Both the position numbers and the translations under genes were made by a program. Positions 26,970 to 33,156 of a DNA stretch of 64,000 nt are shown here, piece after piece. This DNA is from Stenotrophomonas maltophilia (GTDB taxonomy: Bacteria > Pseudomonadota > Gammaproteobacteria > Xanthomonadales > Xanthomonadaceae). Within the stretch, counting starts at the first letter, position 1; each line of letters starts with the position of its first letter. The notes beneath the pieces are model-generated. The model did no database searches. It saw only the letters and a list, made by a program, of their open reading frames with translations, and was not told the DNA's origin. The DNA lies in the NCBI RefSeq assembly GCF_002138415.1, contig NZ_CP015612.1:4442001-4506000 (forward strand). Direction: 5' to 3'.

Positions 26970-27926
26970 ATGACGGCAACCCGCGAACTGGGCCGTTCCG
27001 GCCTGCATGTACGTCCGCTCGCCTTCGGTGGCAACGTGTTCGGCTGGAGCGCCGATGAGAAGGCCAGCTTCGCCCTGCTCGATGCCTTCGTCGATGCCGG
27101 CTTCAACCTGGTCGACACCGCCGATGTGTATTCGGCCTGGGTGCCGGGCAATGCCGGCGGCGAATCGGAAACGCTGATCGGCAAGTGGTTTGCCCGCAGC
27201 GGCAAGCGCGACAAGGTGGTGCTGGCGACCAAGGTGGCCAAGTGGGCCGAGCGCCCCGGCCTGACCCCGGACAACATCAACGCCGCGGTGGAAGATTCGC
27301 TGCGCCGCCTGCAGACCGACGTGATCGATCTGTACCAGGCCCACGAGGATGACGAGTCAACGCCGCTGGAAGCGACCCTGGCCGCATTCGGCCGGCTGAT
27401 CGAAGCCGGCAAGGTGCGCGCGATCGGTGCCTCCAACTACAGCGCCACGCGCCTGGCCGATGCGCTGAAGGTATCCACCGACTACAAACTGCCACGCTAC
27501 GAAACCCTGCAGCCGGAGTACAACCTGTATGACCGCGCCGGTTACGAAAAGGAACTGGAACCGCTGGTGCAGCGCGAACAGATCGGCGTGATCGGCTACT
27601 ACGCGCTGGCCAGTGGCTTCCTCAGCGGCAAATACCGCACGCCGGCCGATGCGGCCAAGAGCCCGGCGCGTGGCGAGAACGTGGTGAAGCGCTATCTGAA
27701 TCCGCGTGGCCTGCGCATCCTGCAGGCACTGGATGACGTGGCCAGCAAGCACAACGCCAGTGCCGCGCAGATCGCACTGGCATGGCAGATCGCACGGCCG
27801 TCAATCACCGCGCCGATCGTCAGCGCAACCAGCGTCGAACAGCTGCACGATCTGCTGGCGGCGGCCAACGTGTCGCTGAGCGTGCAGGATGTCGCGCAAC
27901 TCGATGCCGCCAGCAAAGAAGGCTGA
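26970..27926 (+). CDS. Aldo/keto reductase
   Basis: 318 residues, ATG at 26970 nine bases after AAGGAG. NADPH-dependent TIM-barrel oxidoreductase. The catalytic tetrad is visible: Asp in NLVDTADVYSAW, Tyr in the same motif, Lys in LATKVAKW and His in LYQAHEDDES. 'GASNYSATRLADAL', 'QPEYNLYDR' and 'IVSATSVEQLHDLLAA' place it in the YajO/Tas-like (AKR11-14) group. The substrate is unknown. A SMAG element follows 3 bases after the stop. Confidence 0.9.
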   Translation: MTATRELGRSGLHVRPLAFGGNVFGWSADEKASFALLDAFVDAGFNLVDTADVYSAWVPGNAGGESETLIGKWFARSGKRDKVVLATKVAKWAERPGLTPDNINAAVEDSLRRLQTDVIDLYQAHEDDESTPLEATLAAFGRLIEAGKVRAIGASNYSATRLADALKVSTDYKLPRYETLQPEYNLYDRAGYEKELEPLVQREQIGVIGYYALASGFLSGKYRTPADAAKSPARGENVVKRYLNPRGLRILQALDDVASKHNASAAQIALAWQIARPSITAPIVSATSVEQLHDLLAAANVSLSVQDVAQLDAASKEG

Positions 27927-27929
27927 GGT

Positions 27930-27952
27930 GTAGTGCCGGCCGCTGGCCGGCA
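27930..27952 (+). repeat. SMAG element
   Basis: GTAGTGCCGGCCGCTGGCCG plus GCA, just after the aldo/keto reductase stop. Confidence 0.85.
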
Positions 27953-27959
27953 TCGCACA

Positions 27960-28154
27960 ATGCCGAAGAAAATAATTGAACAAAATGGTTGCGCGCGAGT
28001 AAATCGTGGTTTATCGTGCGCACCTCGTTTCAACAACCACTGGAAACTTCCCTTGAACGCGCATTCCGTCGCCATCGCCAAACTGCTGCCATGCCTGCGC
28101 ATGGACGTGCTGGCGCGCGCGTTCAGCAAGGAAGACCAGCTGACAACGGCCTGA
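27960..28154 (+). other. Possible 64-codon ORF of unknown nature
   Basis: An ATG at 27960 opens a 64-codon frame (MPKKIIEQNGCARVNRGL ... HSVAIAKLLPCLRMDVLARA). The first part is AT-rich for this genome. The second part (from about 28053) has normal codon use and looks more protein-like. There is no good ribosome-binding site. The last 33 residues faintly recall the N-terminus of some IS4-type transposases, too weakly to claim. It is followed by two hairpins, the second a good terminator, so the stretch is probably transcribed as a short unit. Confidence 0.3.
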
Positions 28155-28165
28155 TACCCGCCCTG

Positions 28166-28236
28166 CGGAGATCGGCCACCCCGATCTCCGAGGCTTGACG
28201 ACGCCCTCGGAACGCAAGTCCCGGGGGCGTTTTCGT
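28166..28236 (+). terminator. Double hairpin with intrinsic terminator
   Basis: First hairpin 28166-28190: CGGAGATCGG/CCACC/CCGATCTCCG. Second 28201-28230: ACGCCCTCGG paired with CCGGGGGCGT over 10 bp, followed by TTTTCGTTT. It should insulate the slipin-rtcB transcript from upstream transcription. Confidence 0.7.
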
Positions 28237-28358
28237 TTGCGTCGGCACAAGGACCCGCGATGCCAGAACTGCACCCCGCGCGGCAACCCGCCGCTCACTG
28301 ACACAGGTTTTTTCCGCTCCGCCGAAGGATTTACTTCGCGCGAGTGGCGACGCCTGGA

Positions 28359-28401
28359 CATTATCTGCATCGCATCAAAACATTATCGCTCGCGATAATG
28401 T
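28359..28401. promoter_or_regulatory. Dyad upstream of the tRNA-like/slipin/rtcB unit
   Basis: ACATTATCG/CTCG/CGATAATGT (28380-28401) is a perfect 9-bp inverted repeat, AT-rich in a GC-rich stretch. A direct half-site ACATTATC occurs 13 bases upstream at 28359-28366. This is the pattern of a transcription-factor site, and GATAAT inside it may double as a -10 box. It lies just before the tRNA-like sequences. The protein that binds it is unknown, and no regulator gene is adjacent. Confidence 0.5.
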
Positions 28402-28432
28402 CGATGGCCTGCACCCTCGATTCTCCAACGGT

Positions 28433-28570
28433 CCCGTTTCCACCACGGGCTGGTGCGCGCGGCGTTGCCGTGGCGTATGCCGGAGGTCGCGGACATGCCA
28501 TCGCCTGGATCGCCTGCTGGAAGCAGGCACCGGTTCGCCGGTACGCGGTTCGATTCCGCGCGGTTCACCA
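28433..28570 (+). ncRNA. tRNA-Ser-like RNA segment (5' part unresolved)
   Basis: The 3' two-thirds reads like a class II tRNA. Anticodon arm: GCCTG/CTGGAAG/CAGGC (28512-28528), a 7-base loop with U33 and anticodon GGA (Ser). Long variable arm: ACCGG/TTCG/CCGGT (28529-28542). T arm: CGCGG/TTCGATT/CCGCG (28544-28560). Then CGGTTC, A and an encoded CCA (28568-28570). No 5' acceptor strand complementary to CGGTTC and no convincing D arm are found upstream, so it is not a standard tRNA gene. Further upstream, CCCGT/TTCCACC/ACGGG (28433-28449) is another 5-bp/7-base hairpin of anticodon-arm geometry. The next tRNA-like unit begins after one base. Confidence 0.6.
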
Positions 28571-28571
28571 C

Positions 28572-28642
28572 TGGATAGCTCAGTCGGGTAGAGCAACGGA
28601 TCCTGATTCCGTCTGTCGTGGGTTCGACTCCCACTCCAACCA
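28572..28642 (+). ncRNA. tRNA-Gln-like RNA with short acceptor
   Basis: 71 bases with all tRNA arms. The acceptor TGGA pairs with TCCA over only 4 bp, followed by A and encoded CCA (28640-28642). D arm GCTC/AGTCGGGTA/GAGC. Anticodon arm ACGGA/TCCTGAT/TCCGT with anticodon CUG (Gln) but C where the near-invariant U33 should be. Variable loop CTGTC. T arm GTGGG/TTCGACT/CCCAC. Read with a 7-bp acceptor, the 3' strand TCCAACC would need 5' GGTTGGA, but the sequence has CACTGGA, so three pairs are missing. It is in the orientation of slipin-rtcB and probably part of their transcript. Confidence 0.75.
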
Positions 28643-28917
28643 CATGACCTCTCACGTCATGACTTGAAGCAACACCCGGGGCGCAAGCCCCAGCGGCCAT
28701 CGTCGCCGTCCACGGACACCGCCTTCGGGCAGGAACGTGGAAGGCAACGGACCGCACGCCGGGCCCCGGCCCGCCGCCACTGCCAGCCACGTTCCGCACC
28801 GGCGCTGCCTGCCGGGAACGACGATGGCAGCAGTGCCGGTGCACCGAAGGCTCCGCGCGCGGACCGTCCGCCGATGGCCGCCCTCTTCCGCTGCCTGCAC
28901 GTGGTGTGCAGGCGGCC
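28643..28917 (+). ncRNA. Structured leader RNA ahead of slipin
   Basis: A run of strong hairpins fills the space between the tRNA-like unit and slipin: CATGAC/CTCTCAC/GTCATG (28643-28661); GGGGC/GCAA/GCCCC just after 28678; a long stem GGAACGTGG..GGCA with TGCC..CCACGTTCC (28732-28795); ACCGGC..GCTGCC with GGCAGC..GCCGGT (28798-28840); and GCCTGCAC/GTGGT/GTGCAGGC (28893-28913) set inside GGCCGCC/GGCGGCC. An open frame crosses the region but its peptide is Arg/Pro-rich and not protein-like. The density of perfect pairing suggests a noncoding RNA or processing sites. Confidence 0.5.
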
Positions 28918-28999
28918 TCTCCACGACCTGATCGACCCGGGTCATGGCGATTCATCCGCAACGGGTCGAACCACCAGAGCCATACAAGGAGAGACTCCC

Positions 29000-30124
29000 A
29001 TGTTCTGGACCATCAAGGTCGTGATCGGCGACGGCGAGCGCGGCCTGGTGTATCGCAACCGTCGTTTCCAGCAGATTCTGCTGCCGGGCGTGCACCGCCT
29101 GTCGCCGTTCGGCGGCCGCCCGCACGTGGACATCCACACTGCATCGAAGGGCGCGGCCTATACCGGCAGCGACCAGGACAGCCTGATCGAAACGCTGGGC
29201 GCACGGCTGGACACGCACTTCGTGCTGGCCAACGTCGGCGCCAGCGAGGTCGGCCTGTTGCTGCGCAACGGCCGCATCGATGAAGTCCTGCCGCCGGGCA
29301 GCCGCCGTCTGTACTGGCGCGGTTCGGTCGATACCCAGGTGCGCGTGATGGCGCTGGGTGACGAACCGCGCATCCCGGCGGACGTGCAGCAGCGCCTGGG
29401 CCAGTTGGGCGTGTTGCCGCGTGTGGCGGTGATCAGCACCGTGCCGAGTGAGTCGGTCGGCCTGCTGTTCATCGATGGCACGCTGCGGCAGACGCTGGAC
29501 GCCGGCCTGCACGCATTCTGGAACTTCAACGGCAACGTGTCGGTGGAGCGTGTGGAACTGCGTGCACGTTCACTGGACGTGTCCGGCCAGGAACTGCTGA
29601 GCCGCGACAAGGTGACCCTGCGGGTGAACCTGGCCGCGACCGTGCAGGTGGTCGACCCGGTGCGTGCGCACCGCACGCTCAGCAATGCCGATGAGTTCGT
29701 CTACCGGCAGCTGCAGTTCGGCCTGCGCCAGGCAATTGCCGCGCGCAGCCTGGACGAGCTGCTGGGCGACAAGGCGGCGCTGGACGGCGAGATCGCCGCC
29801 CATGTGCAGGCCGCGATCGAGGGCCACGGCGTGAGGCTGCTCGGCGTGGGCATCAAGGACGTGATCCTGCCGGGCGAGATGAAGGAGATCCTCAACGGTG
29901 TGGTGCTGGCCGAGAAGCAGGCCCAGGCCAGCGTGATCCGCCGTCGCGAGGAGGCCAACGCGACGCGTTCGCAGCTCAACACCGCAAAGCTGATCGAGGA
30001 CAACCCGGTGCTGATGCGCTTGAAGGAGCTGGAGGCACTGGAGAAGGTCACCGAGAAGATCGACAAGCTCACCGTGTTCGGCGGCCTGGATGGCGTGCTG
30101 AAGCAGCTGGTGACGATCAGGTAG
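29000..30124 (+). CDS. Slipin-type SPFH/band-7 protein
   Basis: 374 residues from the ATG at 29000, with AAGGAGAG seven bases upstream. Residues about 180-330 form the SPFH domain ('LRVNLAATVQVVDPVRAHRT', 'RQAIAARSLDELLGDKAALD', 'GHGVRLLGVGIKDVILPGEMKEILNGVVLAEK'), followed by a helical tail. No N-terminal membrane anchor is visible, unlike membrane slipins. Instead, the first 175 residues contain three similar beta-hairpin units: GERGLVYRNRRFQQILLPG (12-30), SEVGLLLRNGRIDEVLPPG (82-100) and ESVGLLFIDGTLRQTLDAG (151-169). Slipins of this type are known neighbours of rtcB in bacterial RNA-repair loci. rtcB follows 56 bases downstream. Confidence 0.88.
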   Translation: MFWTIKVVIGDGERGLVYRNRRFQQILLPGVHRLSPFGGRPHVDIHTASKGAAYTGSDQDSLIETLGARLDTHFVLANVGASEVGLLLRNGRIDEVLPPGSRRLYWRGSVDTQVRVMALGDEPRIPADVQQRLGQLGVLPRVAVISTVPSESVGLLFIDGTLRQTLDAGLHAFWNFNGNVSVERVELRARSLDVSGQELLSRDKVTLRVNLAATVQVVDPVRAHRTLSNADEFVYRQLQFGLRQAIAARSLDELLGDKAALDGEIAAHVQAAIEGHGVRLLGVGIKDVILPGEMKEILNGVVLAEKQAQASVIRRREEANATRSQLNTAKLIEDNPVLMRLKELEALEKVTEKIDKLTVFGGLDGVLKQLVTIR

Positions 30125-30180
30125 GGGGTCGCGGTGGCGCAGGGACGCGCCACCGGCCCATCAAGGACATTCAAGAAGAC

Positions 30181-31401
30181 ATGGACACTCAACAGAACTA
30201 TCAATGGCTGCACGCCGAGGGCACCACGCCGATCAAGGGCTGGGTCAACGGTGTGCCGCTGGAAGCGCAGGCGCATGAGCAGCTGCGCAACATCGCCGCG
30301 ATCCCGTTCGTCGGGCCGTGGGTGGCGGTGATGCCGGACGTTCACCTGGGCAAGGGCGCGACCGTGGGCTCGGTGATCCCGACCCGCGGTGCGATCATCC
30401 CGGCCGCGGTCGGTGTCGACATCGGCTGCGGCATGGCGGCAGTGCGCACCACGCTGCGCGCCAACGACCTGCCCGATGACCTGCGGCAGCTGCGCAACAG
30501 CATCGAGCGCAGCATCCCGGTCGGCAACGGGCGCGGCGGCGAGCATCAGCGCATGCCCGACAGCATCCACACCCGGCTGGTGCAGTCCGGGCTGGCCGAC
30601 GGCCTGGAGAAGATCAAGGACAGGCACCGCAGGATCCGCACCGACAAGCTCGACCGCCAGCTGGGCACGCTCGGCGGCGGCAATCACTTCATCGAACTGT
30701 GCCTGGACGAGACGGATACGGTGTGGGTGATGCTGCACAGCGGATCGCGCGGCACCGGCAACCTGATCGGCACCTACTTCATCGAGAAGGCGCGCGAAGA
30801 GCTTGCGCGCCGTGTGCTCGGCTTCCACCTGCCGGACAAGGACCTGGCGTTCTTCATGGAAGGCGAGCCGCTGTTCGATGACTACGTCGAAGCGGTGTCG
30901 TGGGCGCAGGACTATGCCCGGCAGAACCGCGAGGCAATGATGTCGCGGGTGCTGGCCGAGATGCGCCACCGGCTGCCGAAGTTCCAGCTGGCAGCGATGG
31001 CGGTGAACTGCCACCACAACTACGTGCAGAAGGAGACGCACCACGGCCAGGAGCTGCTGGTGACGCGCAAGGGCGCGGTCAGCGCGCGTGAGGGCGAACT
31101 GGGCATCATTCCCGGCAGCATGGGCACGCGCAGCTACATCGTGCGCGGCAAGGGCAACGTGGACAGCTTCCACAGCTGCAGCCACGGTGCCGGCCGGGTG
31201 ATGAGCCGTGGCACGGCGCGCCAGCAGATCACGCTGGCCCAGCACCGCGAGGCCACCGCGCACGTGGAATGCCGCAAGGACAGCGGCGTGCTGGACGAGT
31301 CACCGGCCGCGTACAAGTCGATTGACGACGTGATGGCAGCGCAGCTTGACCTGGTCGATGTGGTGCATACCTTGCGCCAGGTGCTGTGCGTGAAGGGATG
31401 A
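30181..31401 (+). CDS. rtcB: RNA-splicing ligase RtcB
   Basis: 406 residues, full family length. GTP- and Mn-dependent ligase that joins RNA 2',3'-cyclic-phosphate or 3'-phosphate ends to 5'-OH ends, as in tRNA splicing and repair. Metal ligands lie in VGVDIGCGMAA (Asp80, Cys83), GGGNHFIEL and MLHSGSRGTG. The guanylylated His is His335 in FHSCSHGAGRVMSR (E. coli His337). 'AVNCHHNYVQKE' and 'GSMGTRSYIV' are also conserved. RtcA (cyclase), the sigma-54 activator RtcR and archease are not adjacent. With the slipin gene and the tRNA-like RNAs upstream it appears to form one transcription unit. Confidence 0.96.
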   Translation: MDTQQNYQWLHAEGTTPIKGWVNGVPLEAQAHEQLRNIAAIPFVGPWVAVMPDVHLGKGATVGSVIPTRGAIIPAAVGVDIGCGMAAVRTTLRANDLPDDLRQLRNSIERSIPVGNGRGGEHQRMPDSIHTRLVQSGLADGLEKIKDRHRRIRTDKLDRQLGTLGGGNHFIELCLDETDTVWVMLHSGSRGTGNLIGTYFIEKAREELARRVLGFHLPDKDLAFFMEGEPLFDDYVEAVSWAQDYARQNREAMMSRVLAEMRHRLPKFQLAAMAVNCHHNYVQKETHHGQELLVTRKGAVSAREGELGIIPGSMGTRSYIVRGKGNVDSFHSCSHGAGRVMSRGTARQQITLAQHREATAHVECRKDSGVLDESPAAYKSIDDVMAAQLDLVDVVHTLRQVLCVKG

Positions 31402-31462
31402 TGGAACGGTGCCGGCCAAGGCCGGCACCCACCGCGCCTCAATCGTGCCCGATCGCTCTGCA

Positions 31463-31615
31463 GTAGATCCACGCCATGCGTGGATGTGGTCCCATCGGGG
31501 TAAGAGCCCCTTCTACGAAGGGGATCCGACCCCGGCGCCGACCAAGGTCGGCATCCACCAGAGCAGCACGGCATGCCGGGGGTCAGAGCCCTTTCTGCGA
31601 AAGGAATCCGACCCC
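31463..31615. repeat. SMAG plus two GGGGTCAGAG-family palindromes
   Basis: 31463-31485 is a SMAG (GTAGATCCACGCCATGCGTG plus GAT). 31497-31533 (GGGGTAAGAGCCCCTT..AAGGGGATCCGACCCC) and 31579-31615 (GGGGTCAGAG..ATCCGACCCC) are direct copies of the longer family. GCCGACCAAGGTCGGC lies between them, and TGCCGGCCAAGGCCGGCA precedes the SMAG. This packs the whole gap between rtcB and the next, convergent gene. Confidence 0.82.
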
Positions 31616-31622
31616 GAGACGT

Positions 31623-32528
31623 TCAGCGCGGCACGCTGTCCTCGGCCACCAGCGCATGATGCACGCCGATCCCTGCGCGCACGCCCTCGGCGGTGGCCAG
31701 GGTAATGTTGCCGACCGTCGTCGCATCGCCTGCGGCGTATACGTTCGGCACCGAGGTCTGCTTCATCATGTCGACCTCGATCAGCACACCCAGCGGGCTC
31801 TCGACCAATGTGCAACCAAGCTGCTGCACCAGCGGCGTGGCCATCGTCTGGGTGGCCGGCACGAACAGCGCACGCTGTGCGATGCGGCGGCCGTCGGCCA
31901 GCTCCACTTCCAGCCACGTCGGCTGGTCGCCCTGCACGCCCAGCACCGGCGAGGTCTCGATCTGCACGCCGCGCTGCTGCATGGCCGCCCGTTCCTCGTC
32001 GGTGATCGGCAAGCCCTGGCTGAAGAAGGTGACATTGCCCCAGTCGGCGAACAGCGGCGCCTTGCTGGCGGACATCGGATGGCCGCCGAGCAGGCCGATG
32101 GCACCACCACCCACTTCATAGCCATGGCAGTAGGGGCAGTGCAGCACGGTGCTGCCCCAGCGCTCGGCCAGTCCGGGCAGTTCCGGCAGCTGGTCGGCGA
32201 TGCCGCTGGCCAGCAGCAGCTTGCGCGCGGCCAGCACCTGCCCATCGGCGGTGCGCACTTCCACGCCATCGGCGCTGGCGGTGGCCTGCACCGCCTCGGC
32301 GTGCACCCAGCGCACGCTGGGGTAATCCAGCAGTTGCTGGCGGGCGGTCTTCAACAGCTCGGCGCCACTGATGCCATCCAGCCCCAGCACCCCGTGCGAA
32401 TGGCTGGCGAAACGATTGCGTGGCGAACCGGCGTCGATGACCGTGACCGGGCGACGGGCACGGGCAAGGATCAGGCCGGCGGCAATGCCGGCATAGCTGC
32501 CGCCGACGATGAGCACATCAGGATTCAT
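31623..32528 (-). CDS. Thioredoxin-reductase-like FAD oxidoreductase
   Basis: 301 residues from the ATG at 32528 (MNPDVLIVGGSYAGIAAG). The FAD-binding GGSYAG dinucleotide motif, the redox-active CPYC in VLHCPYCHGYE, a partly degenerate NAD(P) motif (LLGGHPMSASKA), and the C-terminal YAAGDATTVGNITLA flavin motif mark a TrxR-like protein. The usual TrxR GGGDSA NADPH site is replaced, so the electron donor may differ. It overlaps the Rrf2 gene by 11 bases and is probably controlled by it. The reading frame extends upstream through the Rrf2 gene, but MNPD is the family start. Confidence 0.88.
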   Translation of the reverse strand: MNPDVLIVGGSYAGIAAGLILARARRPVTVIDAGSPRNRFASHSHGVLGLDGISGAELLKTARQQLLDYPSVRWVHAEAVQATASADGVEVRTADGQVLAARKLLLASGIADQLPELPGLAERWGSTVLHCPYCHGYEVGGGAIGLLGGHPMSASKAPLFADWGNVTFFSQGLPITDEERAAMQQRGVQIETSPVLGVQGDQPTWLEVELADGRRIAQRALFVPATQTMATPLVQQLGCTLVESPLGVLIEVDMMKQTSVPNVYAAGDATTVGNITLATAEGVRAGIGVHHALVAEDSVPR

Positions 32529-32973
32529 GGTGACCTTCCAGGGAACGGTGATGGGCAAGATGGCGGGCGAAGTCGGCGCCGAGCTGGTCCAGCCTGGTCG
32601 CCTGCAGGCGCTGCTCAAGCAGCCGCTGCGCCTCGCGCGCGCCTTCGAGCAGGGCGCTGTTGACCAACTGCTGGATCGGACAGCCGCCGCCGGAATCGCG
32701 CGCGCCGACCTGCACCAGCGGTGGTGCGCCCACGGCCAGATAGACGTCATGCAGGGTGATCGTTGCGGCATCGCGGGCCAGCTGGCTGCCGCCCCCATGA
32801 CCGCGGGTGCTGCGCACCAGGCCGGCCTTGTGCAGCTGTGCCAGCAGGCGTCGGATCACCACCGGATGGGTGGGCAGGCACGATGCCAGTTGCTCGGAGG
32901 TACGTGGGGCGGCATGGCCGACCAGGTGCGCCATCACATGCAGGGCATCGGAGAGCGGGTTTGCGGATTTCAT
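32518..32973 (-). CDS. Rrf2-family transcriptional regulator
   Basis: 151 residues from the ATG at 32973 (MKSANPLSDALHVMAHL); the longer frame runs across the operator. The winged-helix N-terminus (RTSEQLASCLPTHPVVIRRLLAQLHKAGLVRSTRGHGGGSQLARD) is Rrf2-like. The three-Cys Fe-S cluster set of IscR and NsrR is absent: only one Cys (GGGCPIQQ) is found in the cluster region, so a cluster is unlikely and it may sense thiol chemistry or something else. It is followed by the TrxR-like gene. The operator over its start suggests autorepression. Confidence 0.85.
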   Translation of the reverse strand: MKSANPLSDALHVMAHLVGHAAPRTSEQLASCLPTHPVVIRRLLAQLHKAGLVRSTRGHGGGSQLARDAATITLHDVYLAVGAPPLVQVGARDSGGGCPIQQLVNSALLEGAREAQRLLEQRLQATRLDQLGADFARHLAHHRSLEGHHES

Positions 32974-32991
32974 GTAACAACAATAGTTACA
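32973..32991. promoter_or_regulatory. Operator dyad at the rrf2-type promoter
   Basis: TGTAAC/AACAATA/GTTACA is a perfect inverted repeat beginning at the first base of the Rrf2 start codon, in an AT-rich stretch (ATTTAAAT follows). Rrf2 proteins commonly bind such sites. Confidence 0.6.
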
Positions 32992-33156
32992 TTTAAATCC
33001 CCTGTCGAGAGTCCGCATTCGTTCCATATGGACACATTTGTCCTATGAAATGAATTCTTCACATCGCTAAACGAAACGCGAATGTGATGCGTGTCGCACT
33101 TCAGCGCGTGCGTGGCGGGTCGATACCGCAGTGCCCCTTCCCGAGAGTTCTTCCCC

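Noticed and set aside
28352..28369. Sigma-54 promoter (CTGGACATTATCTGCAT) upstream of the RNA-repair unit
   Set aside because: GG-to-GC spacing is nine bases instead of ten and the -24 box is imperfect.
28512..28570. Calling a complete tRNA-Ser gene
   Set aside because: No 5' acceptor strand or D arm matches; only the 3' portion is supported.
28664..28999. Upstream extension of the slipin frame (112 extra residues)
   Set aside because: The extension is Arg/Pro-rich and overlaps strong hairpins; the ATG at 29000 has AAGGAGAG and begins family-like sequence.
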